Shown here in pieces: positions 1 to 7,507 of a DNA stretch of 64,000 nucleotides (the stretch's first letter is position 1; the number at the start of each line of letters is the position of its first letter). Origin of the DNA: Gemmiger formicilis (GTDB lineage: Bacteria > Bacillota > Clostridia > Oscillospirales > Ruminococcaceae); the NCBI RefSeq assembly GCF_018784445.1, contig NZ_WQOH01000004.1:62001-126000 (forward strand), read 5' to 3'. The notes beneath the pieces were generated by a model. It was not told where the DNA came from. It did no database searches and worked only from the letters and a program-made list of their open reading frames with translations. The translations under genes and the position numbers were made by a program.

Positions 1-2
1 TT

Positions 3-170
3 CTGCCGCTGGCCGCGCCCCTGACCGAGTGGGCGGCCAAGGCTGATGAAATTGCCGTGGGCGGTGACCATGCCGACCACTGGCAGACACTTGCCGCCGC
101 CGGGTATGAGCTAAAGACCGCTGCCCGCCGCATGGAGCAGCTGTACGACAAACTGGGAGACCGAGCATGA
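3..170 (+). CDS. C-terminal fragment of a polysaccharide-locus protein, possibly a glycosyltransferase
   Basis: The window opens inside a gene; 55 codons are visible before a TGA at 168-170. The visible tail is acidic, then alanine-rich, and ends in an amphipathic helix (AARRMEQLYDKL). Such a helix is common at the C-terminus of GT-B glycosyltransferases, but no catalytic motif is visible, so the family is a guess from context. The stop overlaps the next start in an ATGA arrangement, so this gene is translationally coupled to the fucosyltransferase and belongs to the same operon. Confidence 0.5.
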   Translation: MPLAAPLTEWAAKADEIAVGGDHADHWQTLAAAGYELKTAARRMEQLYDKLGDRA

Positions 171-1117
171 TTTACGCGGAGCTGGCCGGGGGCCTGGGCA
201 ATCAGATGTTTATTTACGCCTTTGCGCGGGCGCTGGGCCTGCGCTGCGGCGAGGGTGTGACCCTGCTGGACCGGCAGGACTGGCGCGACGGTGCGCCCGC
301 CCACACGGTCTGCGCACTGGGGGCACTGAACATCAGCCCCGAGGTAGAAATTCTGGCCGACTCCGGCTTCGCCAAGGCCCATCTGCCCCGGCAGAACGCC
401 GCCAAGGCCCTGATGATAAAGTATGAGCAGCGCCGCGGCCTGCTGGCCCGGGATTGGCACGGCTTTGAGGCCGCCGCCGCACCGCTGCTGAACGCGCTGG
501 GCCTGCACTTTGCCACCGACGGCTACACGCCGGCGCGGCGGGGAAAAAGCAAAGATTTCCTCGCGTGGGGGTATTTCCAGAGTGAGAAATATTTTGACGA
601 TTTTGCTGATGTTGTAAAAACTGAGCTGCGCAGCAAAGCAGTCCCGGTGGGGGAGTGCGCCGACAGGATACGCGCCGCGGCCTGGCCGGTCTGCGTACAT
701 CTGCGGCGCGGTGACTACCAGAAGCCGGAGAACGCCATCTTGCAGGTCTGCACGCCCGCGTATTACGCCCGGGCAGCGGCGCAGGTGAAAGCGGCCCGCC
801 CCGAGGCAGAGCTGTTCGTGTTCTCGGACGATATCGCCTGGGCGCAGGAGCATCTGGACACGGCGGGGCTGCCCGCGGTGTTTATGCCCCAGGGCGCGGC
901 GGTGGACGACCTGGCGCTGATGCAGCTCTGCCATGGGTTTGTGGTGAGCAACTCTACATACAGCTGGTGGGCGCAATACCTGGCTGAGGCCCCGGATAAG
1001 CAGGTCTGGGCCCCGGACAGGTGGTACGCGCACACGAAGGATAGTGCGCTGTATCTGGATGGGTGGAAGCTTATAAAGGCTTCCTCTTTGGGGGAAGCTG
1101 GCCGCGAAGCGGACTGA
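167..1117 (+). CDS. Alpha-1,2-fucosyltransferase, GT11 family
   Basis: The 316-residue product has the GT11 hallmarks: GGLGNQMF at residues 8-15, an HLRRGDY motif beginning at His178 (GDP-fucose binding), and SNSTYSWW near residues 261-268. Family length is typically about 290-310. Known members transfer fucose from GDP-fucose to the O-2 of terminal galactose, giving an H-antigen-type Fuc-alpha-1,2-Gal. The ATG overlaps the upstream stop. The last 13 residues and the stop codon are read from an inserted GC-rich repeat beginning near 1078, so the natural C-terminus has been replaced. The GT6 gene four genes downstream is the enzyme class that uses a fucosylated galactose acceptor. Family assignment is firm; the exact acceptor is unknown. 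Confidence 0.93.
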   Translation: MIYAELAGGLGNQMFIYAFARALGLRCGEGVTLLDRQDWRDGAPAHTVCALGALNISPEVEILADSGFAKAHLPRQNAAKALMIKYEQRRGLLARDWHGFEAAAAPLLNALGLHFATDGYTPARRGKSKDFLAWGYFQSEKYFDDFADVVKTELRSKAVPVGECADRIRAAAWPVCVHLRRGDYQKPENAILQVCTPAYYARAAAQVKAARPEAELFVFSDDIAWAQEHLDTAGLPAVFMPQGAAVDDLALMQLCHGFVVSNSTYSWWAQYLAEAPDKQVWAPDRWYAHTKDSALYLDGWKLIKASSLGEAGREAD

Positions 1118-1270
1118 TGAGGGGCGCGTGAACCGCATTTGGCCGCTGTTGGGACAGTGCTGCGCGGGCCGATGTGAGCATCGGCCCCTACAACAAGGCA
1201 AGGGGGCTGCCGGGGCAAGGCTGCCCCTCATCCGGCCCTGCGGGGCCACCTTCCCCCGACGGGGGAAGGC
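1078..1270. repeat. GC-rich intergenic repeat, family A
   Basis: This element is bounded by self-complementary ends: GGCTTCCTCTTTGGGGGAAG on the left and CCTTCCCCCGACGGGGGAAGG on the right. The sequences CTGATGAGGGG (left) and CCCCTCATC (right) are inverted relative to each other. The middle holds a second hairpin (GGGCCGATG...CATCGGCCCC). Related copies lie at 2278-2480, 23562-23712 and 59303-59504. The left end lies inside the fucosyltransferase reading frame and supplies its stop. No coding potential is evident, so it is probably a non-autonomous element. Confidence 0.75.
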
Positions 1271-1288
1271 ATAGAGAAGGAGAACGTT

Positions 1289-2278
1289 ATGCCGCGATTT
1301 TCTATTATTGTACCGGTGTATAATGTGCAGAATTACCTCGCGGCGTGTGTCAAGAGCGTGGCGGAGCAGACGGGGGAGCGCGATTGGGAGTGCATCCTTG
1401 TGGACGATGGATCCACCGATATGAGCGGGACAATGTGCGACGCGTTCGCCGCCGAGATCCCCGGCATGCAGGTCGTCCACCGGAAAAACGGCGGCCTGGC
1501 CGCTGCCCGCAACACCGGACTAAAGCACGCCCAGGGCGAGTGGGTGCTGTTTTTGGACAGCGACGACGCCATGGCCCCCGGGCTGCTGGCGGCGCTGCGC
1601 ACCGAGCTGGCCGCCCACCCGGAGTACGATTGGTTCATCGGCAAGCATCTGGAATGGCAGCCCGACGGCAGCCTGACCGAACACGCGGGGCTGCATCTGG
1701 TGCCCGGGTTGTTTGACAGCAGCGACTACGCCGCCCGGCTGAAAGCGCTGTACGGCGCGGGGCACTGGTCGGTGTGGAAATACTGCATCCGGCGGTCGTT
1801 TTTGGCCGAAAGCGGCGTGAGGTTTTTGCCCGACTGCGTCTGGGCCGAGGACTGGCCTTTTGATTTGGAATTGCTGACAAAGTGCGAACGGCTGTATTTT
1901 TTGGATGTGGTGTTCACCCACTACCGCGTGGGGCGGCAGGGCAGCCTGCTGACTGACGCGAAAAACCTGCCCAAGCGGTTCAAGGGGCTGGCGGCGGCCC
2001 AGCGGCGGCTGGCGAAACTCTCGGCCAGCGGCGCGGTGGATGCCGAGACCTATGCCGTCATGGAGAACGCGGCGGCCGATGTGTTCTGGCCGCAGGCCCG
2101 CACAGCGGTGGTGAAGGATGCCGCCATCCGCAAGGCTTGCCTGCCCTACATCCAGCAGCTGCGGCCATTGTATGCCTGCGGCACCGAGGTAAAGACCCGC
2201 CGGGACTGGCGGCTTTTCCAAAAGCTGATGCAGACCTTCGGGCCGAAATTTACCCTGTGGGCGGCGAGCCGCCGCTAA
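1289..2278 (+). CDS. GT2 (GT-A fold) glycosyltransferase
   Basis: The 329-residue protein opens with the GT2 signature (FSIIVPVYNV, residues 4-13). It has a nucleotide-binding DDGSTD near residue 39 and an LDSDD metal-site motif near residue 88, preceded by NGGLAAARN. It resembles EpsJ/WcaA-type transferases that add a sugar to a lipid-linked oligosaccharide at the inner membrane face. A good ribosome site (GAAGGAGA) lies 6-7 bases before the ATG, just outside the repeat. Donor and acceptor cannot be read from sequence. The stop sits at the start of the next family A repeat, so the gene is framed on both sides by such elements. Confidence 0.9.
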   Translation: MPRFSIIVPVYNVQNYLAACVKSVAEQTGERDWECILVDDGSTDMSGTMCDAFAAEIPGMQVVHRKNGGLAAARNTGLKHAQGEWVLFLDSDDAMAPGLLAALRTELAAHPEYDWFIGKHLEWQPDGSLTEHAGLHLVPGLFDSSDYAARLKALYGAGHWSVWKYCIRRSFLAESGVRFLPDCVWAEDWPFDLELLTKCERLYFLDVVFTHYRVGRQGSLLTDAKNLPKRFKGLAAAQRRLAKLSASGAVDAETYAVMENAAADVFWPQARTAVVKDAAIRKACLPYIQQLRPLYACGTEVKTRRDWRLFQKLMQTFGPKFTLWAASRR

Positions 2279-2480
2279 AGGCTTCCCCCAAGGGGCTGCG
2301 CCCGCAGGCGCGTGTCGAAGCGTAACCGCCGTAGGCGGCTCTTGACGCGGAGACTGAAGCTGTCGCCGTAGGCGACTGATGAGGGCTAACCTCGCCATCA
2401 CCGCCCATTAACGGCTTACAACTCATACTCTCCCCTCATCCGGCCCTCCGGGCCACCTTCCCCCTTGGGGGAAGGCTTTT
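2278..2480. repeat. GC-rich intergenic repeat, family A
   Basis: The left end is GGCTTCCCCCAAGGGG followed by several short hairpins (GCCGTAGGCGGC, GTCGCCGTAGGCGAC) and CTGATGAGGG. The right end is CCCCTCATCCGGCCC, then CCTTCCCCCTTGGGGGAAGG. Terminal sequences and order match the element at 1078-1270. It fills the whole gap between the GT2 gene and the flippase. Its last bases offer a GTG (2481) that extends the flippase frame, but the better start lies further in. Confidence 0.75.
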
Positions 2481-2495
2481 GTGAAAGGAACTGCC

Positions 2496-4028
2496 TTGCG
2501 TACCAAACGTACCTTACTGAATATGGCTTACGCCCTTGGCTCCAGCCTGCTGCTGTTGCTGCTGGGGCTGGTCACACGGCGGCTGCTGGTCGATAACTTC
2601 GGCCCGCAGATCACCACGGCGTCCCAGGTCGTCAGCCAGCTGTTCAACTTTTTCTCGATCGCAGAGTTCGGCGTCGGCAGCGTTATCAGCTACCGGCTGT
2701 ATGAGCAGATCGCCGCGAAAAATGAGGAAAAAATCAGCAAGTATATGTCGATGTACAAATGGGCGTACCGCGTCGTCGGCATGGTCATTGCGGGGCTGGC
2801 ACTCATCGGCGCGGCTGTGCTGCGGTGGATCATGCCCGATGTGCCCGCCGCCACGGCCTACACCGTGTACGGGCTGAACGTGGTTTCGACGCTGTGCAGC
2901 TACTTTTTGATAACCCGCCGCCTGATGTACACCTGCACCCAGCAGGGCTACCGCTGCACCCAGATTGACTTTTGCTGCAACGTGGCGACGAGTCTGGCGA
3001 AAATTGCCGTCTCGCTGTGGTTCCCGAACTATGTGCTGTATTTCAGCGTGACGATCTTCTTTAACGTCATGGCAAACCTGATCATTGCGCGGCGGTTCAA
3101 AAAGGACTTCCCCTATGTGCATGACGTAAAAGTCACGGTCAACGACTTTAAAGAGCTGGGTATTTTCCACGATTTGCGGTATTTTTTGGTACACCGTCTC
3201 TCCAACACGATCTACGGCTCGTCGGATACCATCGTGACGTCCCGCATGGGCGGCTCGACCCAGACGACGTTTTTGGGCAACTACAATACCATTTCCACCT
3301 CCGCCACCGACCTGGGCAACAAGGTCATGGACAGCTTTGCGGCGGCCATCGGCAACATTGTCTACGACAAATCCGCCGCCGCCAACGACCACGACAAGCA
3401 GGTGTTCTGGGGCATGGATCTGTTCAGCTACCTGTTCGGCAGCTTTGTGGCAACTGCGTATTTCTGCCTGTTCCAGCCGTTTATGGGCGCGTGGATGGGC
3501 GAAAAATGGCTTCTGCCCCTGAGCTTTGTGCTGGTGTTCTGCCTGAATGAGTACGTCGGCTGGAACCACCGGATGCTGGGGTCCTACCGCGCGGTGCTTG
3601 GCCATTTTGAGGAGGATCAGTGGTTCATGGTGGCGTCGGCCACGGTGAACCTGGCGCTGAGCTTTATTCTGTTCCCGCTGTATGATATCACCGGCGCACT
3701 GATCGCCACGGTGGTGGCCCACTGCATCATGTGGGCCGGGCGCATCCGGGTCGTGTTCCGCCAGTATATGTGCGGCGGGCTGGGGCATTACCTGGCCGTA
3801 CAGGCGCTGCATCTGGTCACGCTGGCAGCCTGCATGGGCGGCAGCTACGCGCTGTGCGCCAGAATGCCCGGCGGCTGGCTGGGCCTGGCGCCCCGGGTGC
3901 TGGTGGTGCTGGTGGTGCCCAACCTGCTGAACCTGGCCGTCTACAGCTGGGGCAAAGACGCCGCCTACCTGCGCCAGTACGGCGCGAAGGTGCTGCGCAA
4001 GCTGAAACGAAAGGGGGATGCCGCATGA
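2496..4028 (+). CDS. Wzx-type polysaccharide flippase
   Basis: This is a 510-residue polytopic membrane protein of the MOP/MATE superfamily, which flips undecaprenyl-PP-linked repeat units across the membrane. It starts MRTKRTLLNMAYALG, the usual N-terminus of this family, and continues with about twelve hydrophobic segments. The TTG at 2496 is preferred because AAAGGA lies 6 bases upstream; a GTG at 2481 would add five residues encoded by the adjoining repeat. The C-terminus is basic. The stop overlaps the GT6 ATG (ATGA), so the two are coupled. A flippase implies Wzx/Wzy-style assembly rather than an ABC exporter. Confidence 0.88.
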   Translation: MRTKRTLLNMAYALGSSLLLLLLGLVTRRLLVDNFGPQITTASQVVSQLFNFFSIAEFGVGSVISYRLYEQIAAKNEEKISKYMSMYKWAYRVVGMVIAGLALIGAAVLRWIMPDVPAATAYTVYGLNVVSTLCSYFLITRRLMYTCTQQGYRCTQIDFCCNVATSLAKIAVSLWFPNYVLYFSVTIFFNVMANLIIARRFKKDFPYVHDVKVTVNDFKELGIFHDLRYFLVHRLSNTIYGSSDTIVTSRMGGSTQTTFLGNYNTISTSATDLGNKVMDSFAAAIGNIVYDKSAAANDHDKQVFWGMDLFSYLFGSFVATAYFCLFQPFMGAWMGEKWLLPLSFVLVFCLNEYVGWNHRMLGSYRAVLGHFEEDQWFMVASATVNLALSFILFPLYDITGALIATVVAHCIMWAGRIRVVFRQYMCGGLGHYLAVQALHLVTLAACMGGSYALCARMPGGWLGLAPRVLVVLVVPNLLNLAVYSWGKDAAYLRQYGAKVLRKLKRKGDAA

Positions 4029-4870
4029 CAAAAATCGGGATGCTGTACATCTGTACCGGCAAGTACACGGTGTTCTGGCCGGAGTTTTACCGCAGCTTTG
4101 AGGAAAAGTTCCTGCCCGGGTGCGAGAAGGAATACTTTGTCTTTACGGATGCCCCCGCCATTGAGTATGAGGACGCGCCCCGCGTACACCGCATTTACCA
4201 GGAGGCCTACCCCTGGCCGTACAGCACACTGAAGCGGTTCTCCATCTTTCTGACGCAGGAGGACGCGCTGCGGGGGATGGATTATCTCTTTTTCTTTAAT
4301 GCGAATCTTACCTGCAAAAAGACCGTTACAGCGGAGGAATTTCTGCCCCGGCCCGAGAAGGGCGAAAATCTGCTGCTCGTGCAGCAGCCGGGCTTCTGGA
4401 ACAAAAAGCCACCGTTTTATACCTACGACCGCAACCCCAAGAGCACGGCCTACATCCCCTACAACTGCGGGAAGGACTACGTCTCCGGCGGGCTGAACGG
4501 TGGCACGGCGGAGGCGTTTCTGGTGCTGTGCCATGAGCTGGAACGCCGCACCGAGCAGGACTTGCAGAACGGTGTGATCGCCCTGTGGCATGACGAAAGC
4601 CAGCTGAACCGCTACGCGGCTGAGCGCAGCGATTACCGCCTGCTGACCCCGGCCTACTGGTATCCCGAGGGCTGGGATATGCCGTTTGAGGAAAAGATAT
4701 CGGTGCGGGACAAGGCCCGCTACTTTGATGTGGCGGCGGTGAAAAACAAAGAAACGAAGCAGCGCGGATTTCTGGCGCGAAAATGGGGCGCCTTCTGCGA
4801 AAATTACCTGCCCTGCTGGTACTGCCTGCGGGATACCCTGCTGCACAAAACGCTGGGGGCCGGCCGATGA
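4025..4870 (+). CDS. GT6-family alpha-1,3-Gal/GalNAc transferase, ABO-blood-group-transferase homologue
   Basis: The 281-residue protein aligns by eye along its length with bacterial GT6 enzymes. It has IGMLYICTGKY at the N-terminus, WPYSTLKRF, DYLFFFNANL, STAYIP, SGGLNGG (Ser154-Gly155-Gly156), WHDES (His189) and PAYWYPEGW. Family knowledge: GT6 enzymes, including human GTA/GTB, transfer GalNAc or Gal alpha-1,3 onto galactose, retaining configuration. The vertebrate metal-binding DXD is here Asn92-Ala-Asn94, the NXN form known from metal-independent bacterial members. It is coupled by ATGA overlaps to the flippase upstream and the GT-C-like gene downstream. With the GT11 gene in the same operon, a blood-group-like product is a reasonable inference. 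Donor sugar is unproven. Confidence 0.92.
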   Translation: MTKIGMLYICTGKYTVFWPEFYRSFEEKFLPGCEKEYFVFTDAPAIEYEDAPRVHRIYQEAYPWPYSTLKRFSIFLTQEDALRGMDYLFFFNANLTCKKTVTAEEFLPRPEKGENLLLVQQPGFWNKKPPFYTYDRNPKSTAYIPYNCGKDYVSGGLNGGTAEAFLVLCHELERRTEQDLQNGVIALWHDESQLNRYAAERSDYRLLTPAYWYPEGWDMPFEEKISVRDKARYFDVAAVKNKETKQRGFLARKWGAFCENYLPCWYCLRDTLLHKTLGAGR

Positions 4871-6618
4871 CGGCGCAGAACGCGCGGCTGCGCCGGTGCG
4901 GTGCGGCCCTGCTCTGCCTGGTGTGTGCGGCGGTCATGGTGCGCAGCGCCTTTGTGGGGTTGGAAATCGACGAAGAGTACGCGCTGTCGCTGGGGTTCCG
5001 GCTCGTCAGCGGGGACAGGCTGTTCTACTCGATGTGGGAGCCGCACCAGCTTTCCAGCCTGCCGTCGGCGGCGCTGCTGGCGGCGTTTATGGCTGTGACC
5101 GGCGGCACGACCGGCGTGCTACTGTTTTTCCGGCTTGTGGTGCTGGTGTGCAAGGCCGCGATGAGCTATGCGTTTTACAGGGAGTTCCGCCGGGATCTAG
5201 GCGGGCGCGGGGCGCTGCTGGCGGCGCTGGTGCTGTTTGCCTTTGTGCCCAAGTGGTTTTTGGGGCCGGATTACACCGGCCAGCAGTTCCATTGGACTGT
5301 GGCGGCGTTTTTGTGCCTGCACCATTATGTGAGCCGCGGGTTTCAAAAACCGTGGCTCGTGGCGGTGGGAGCGGTCTGCGCCTGCTTCGGCTATCTGGCG
5401 TTCCCCCAGAGTATTGCGGCGTTTGCGGTGCTGTGGGTGGGGCTGTTTGTGCTGGGGCGGCGCGGCGGCGAGCGCTGCCGCTGGGGCATTCCCCGCGGCG
5501 TCTGGCTGCTGACCGGCAGCTGTGCCGGGTGCGGCGCGGCATTTTTGCTCTATGCGCTGTGGGGCGTTGGGTTTGACCCGGCGCTGCTAGCGGCGCGTTT
5601 GCAGCTGATTTTACACGACCCGCAGTATGATTTTACCACCGGTGCGCGGCTGGCGGCGCTGGCCGCCCAGGCGTGGAGCGTGGCAAAATCGCTGGTGTGG
5701 CCGTTGGCGGCAGCGGCACTCGTCTGTGCTTTGATGTGGGCGCTCCGTTTGCGGGGCGTCGGGGACGCCGCCCTCTATGACAAAGGGGATGCTTTGTGCC
5801 GGGTGCTGAGCCTGTGGGCGGCACTGGCGGCGTTGCAATGTCTGGTGCGTGCGGTGGCGGACCGCAGCCTTGACGAACGACAGTTTGTGCCGGTGCTGGT
5901 GCTGGCGGGCGCGGCAGCGTTCCGGAAAGGCCGCGGCACGCCGGGCGGCGCGGCGCTGTTCTGGCTGGGTTACCTGCCCGGGTTGGCGGCCTACGCAATG
6001 ATCCTGCGCTCGACGCTGCTGGGCCTGGCCCCGACCTTTATGTACCTGATGTGGCCCGCTGTCTGCGGTGCGCTGGCAATGCTGAACGCGAGAGATAAGC
6101 GCGGCGCGGCCCGCCGTGCGCAGGGGGCTATTTGCCTGGCGGCGGCACTGGCATTTTTGCTGGTCTGCCGCGTCTGGTGCGTGGAGGTGACCGGCTGGAA
6201 GCCCGCCAGCGTGGTCGACACGCCGCTGGTGCGCATTGAGAGCGGCCCCGCAAAGGGCATTTACGCCGACGAGAAGGCCGCCGATATGCAGGAGTGCCTG
6301 GTTGAGGCGCTGGAACCCTACGCTGGGCAGGCCGTATTGCAGGCCATCGGCGAGCAGCACGGCCTGGGCTTTTTGATGGCGGACGGCACGCTGACCGTGG
6401 CGCAGGCGTCGGTCATTTCCGGCACCGACAGCGACCCGCGGTTTGAACAGTATTACACCGAACTGCCCGATAAACAGCCCGATGTCATTTTGTACGATGA
6501 CGCCGAGGTGCGGGATATGACGGAGTTCCACGAGTGGATCGAAACGAATTTTACCATCACACAGCGCTATGCCGTGCAGCATGGCACCGCGAGTTTGCAG
6601 GTGCTGGTCTGCGGGTGA
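4867..6618 (+). CDS. GT-C-like polytopic membrane protein, candidate glycosyltransferase or polymerase
   Basis: This is a 583-residue membrane protein with about ten hydrophobic segments and a soluble C-terminal tail of about 150 residues. The first extracytoplasmic loop after TM1 carries an acidic pair in GLEIDEEYAL, the position where GT-C enzymes (ArnT, PMT and relatives) hold their catalytic Asp/Glu. The loop then runs on to a HQLSSLPSAA segment. No Wzy signature is recognisable. The start is the ATG overlapping the GT6 stop. The following GT2 gene resembles polyprenyl-phosphate-sugar synthases, which would supply the lipid-linked donor a GT-C enzyme uses. It could alternatively be the repeat-unit polymerase that a flippase system needs. 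Confidence 0.6.
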   Translation: MTAQNARLRRCGAALLCLVCAAVMVRSAFVGLEIDEEYALSLGFRLVSGDRLFYSMWEPHQLSSLPSAALLAAFMAVTGGTTGVLLFFRLVVLVCKAAMSYAFYREFRRDLGGRGALLAALVLFAFVPKWFLGPDYTGQQFHWTVAAFLCLHHYVSRGFQKPWLVAVGAVCACFGYLAFPQSIAAFAVLWVGLFVLGRRGGERCRWGIPRGVWLLTGSCAGCGAAFLLYALWGVGFDPALLAARLQLILHDPQYDFTTGARLAALAAQAWSVAKSLVWPLAAAALVCALMWALRLRGVGDAALYDKGDALCRVLSLWAALAALQCLVRAVADRSLDERQFVPVLVLAGAAAFRKGRGTPGGAALFWLGYLPGLAAYAMILRSTLLGLAPTFMYLMWPAVCGALAMLNARDKRGAARRAQGAICLAAALAFLLVCRVWCVEVTGWKPASVVDTPLVRIESGPAKGIYADEKAADMQECLVEALEPYAGQAVLQAIGEQHGLGFLMADGTLTVAQASVISGTDSDPRFEQYYTELPDKQPDVILYDDAEVRDMTEFHEWIETNFTITQRYAVQHGTASLQVLVCG

Positions 6619-6622
6619 TGGG

Positions 6623-6651
6623 TTGTAGTTGTGCCCGGTGTGATGTATAAT
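6623..6651 (+). promoter_or_regulatory. Sigma-A-type promoter inside the polysaccharide locus
   Basis: TTGTAG (6623-6628) and a consensus TATAAT (6646-6651) are separated by 17 bp. The pair lies just after the stop of the GT-C-like gene and about 48 bp before the next ATG. It would let the second half of the locus be transcribed independently. Confidence 0.65.
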
Positions 6652-6699
6652 AATGCAGAGCGGTATGCCCGCCCCGATAATGATGCAAAGGAGCAGAAC

Positions 6700-7494
6700 A
6701 TGGAAAAACTGCTGGTATTTATCCCTGCCTACAACTGCGAAAAGCAGGTCACGCGTGTGCTTTCCCAGCTGTTGGATAAGCGCATTGCCCCCTGGGTGGG
6801 GGAGTGCATCGTGGTGAACAACCGCGCCACCGACGGCACCGAGAGCGCCGTGCAGGACTGGATGGCCCGCCACCCTGACGCCCCGGTGCGTTTGCTGCGC
6901 AACGACCAAAACTACGGCCTGGGCGGCAGCCATAAGGTGGCCTTCGGCTATGCGGCGGCCCATGGGTATGAGCATCTGGTGGTGCTGCACGGCGACGACC
7001 AGGGGGCCATTGCGGACCTGCTCCCGATTCTGGAAGATGGCACATACAAAAACTACGACTGCTGCCTCGGCTCCCGCTTTATGAAGGGCAGCAAGATCGG
7101 CGGGTACAGCGCCTTGCGCGTCGTGGGCAACCACGGCTTCAACTGGCTGTTCAGTGTAGTGGCCCGCAAGAAAATTACCGATCTGGGCAGCGGGCTGAAC
7201 CTGTACGCAGTCGAGCCGCTGAAAACCGAGTACTACAAAAAGTTCCCGGATACGCTGTATTTTAACGACTGCATGATCCTGGCGCTCTGCCAGATGAAAC
7301 AGCGGGTGCTGTTCTTCCCCATCAGCTGGCGCGAGGAGGATCAGGTCAGCAACAATAAGCTGACCAGCTTCGGCGTCAGCCTGCTCAAGCTCTGCGGGAA
7401 GTATCTGGCAGGGCCGAAGGCGTTTGTTGCGCGCGAGTGGCGCGACAACATTATTGAGGATTACAGCTACGAGGTCGTAGCGTCCAACCTGTAA
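6700..7494 (+). CDS. GT2 glycosyltransferase, DPM1/polyprenyl-phosphate-sugar synthase type
   Basis: The 264-residue product opens LLVFIPAYNCEKQV and has NYGLGGSHKVAF, then LHGDDQG (the DXD-equivalent) and DLGSGLN, an arrangement typical of dolichyl-phosphate-mannose-synthase-like GT2 enzymes. These usually load a sugar onto polyprenyl phosphate. There is no C-terminal membrane pair, so it is a soluble or peripheral form. AAAGGAG lies 6 bases before the ATG at 6700; upstream in-frame codons lie in the promoter region. It is followed 13 bases later by the epimerase gene. A simple chain-extending GT2 role is the alternative. Confidence 0.8.
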   Translation: MEKLLVFIPAYNCEKQVTRVLSQLLDKRIAPWVGECIVVNNRATDGTESAVQDWMARHPDAPVRLLRNDQNYGLGGSHKVAFGYAAAHGYEHLVVLHGDDQGAIADLLPILEDGTYKNYDCCLGSRFMKGSKIGGYSALRVVGNHGFNWLFSVVARKKITDLGSGLNLYAVEPLKTEYYKKFPDTLYFNDCMILALCQMKQRVLFFPISWREEDQVSNNKLTSFGVSLLKLCGKYLAGPKAFVAREWRDNIIEDYSYEVVASNL

Positions 7495-7507
7495 GGAGGT
7501 TTTTGCA

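Noticed and set aside
3731-4024. N-terminal extension of the GT6 gene inside the flippase gene
   Set aside because: The ATG at 4025 overlaps the flippase stop, and family members begin exactly with the TKIGMLYICTG-type segment.
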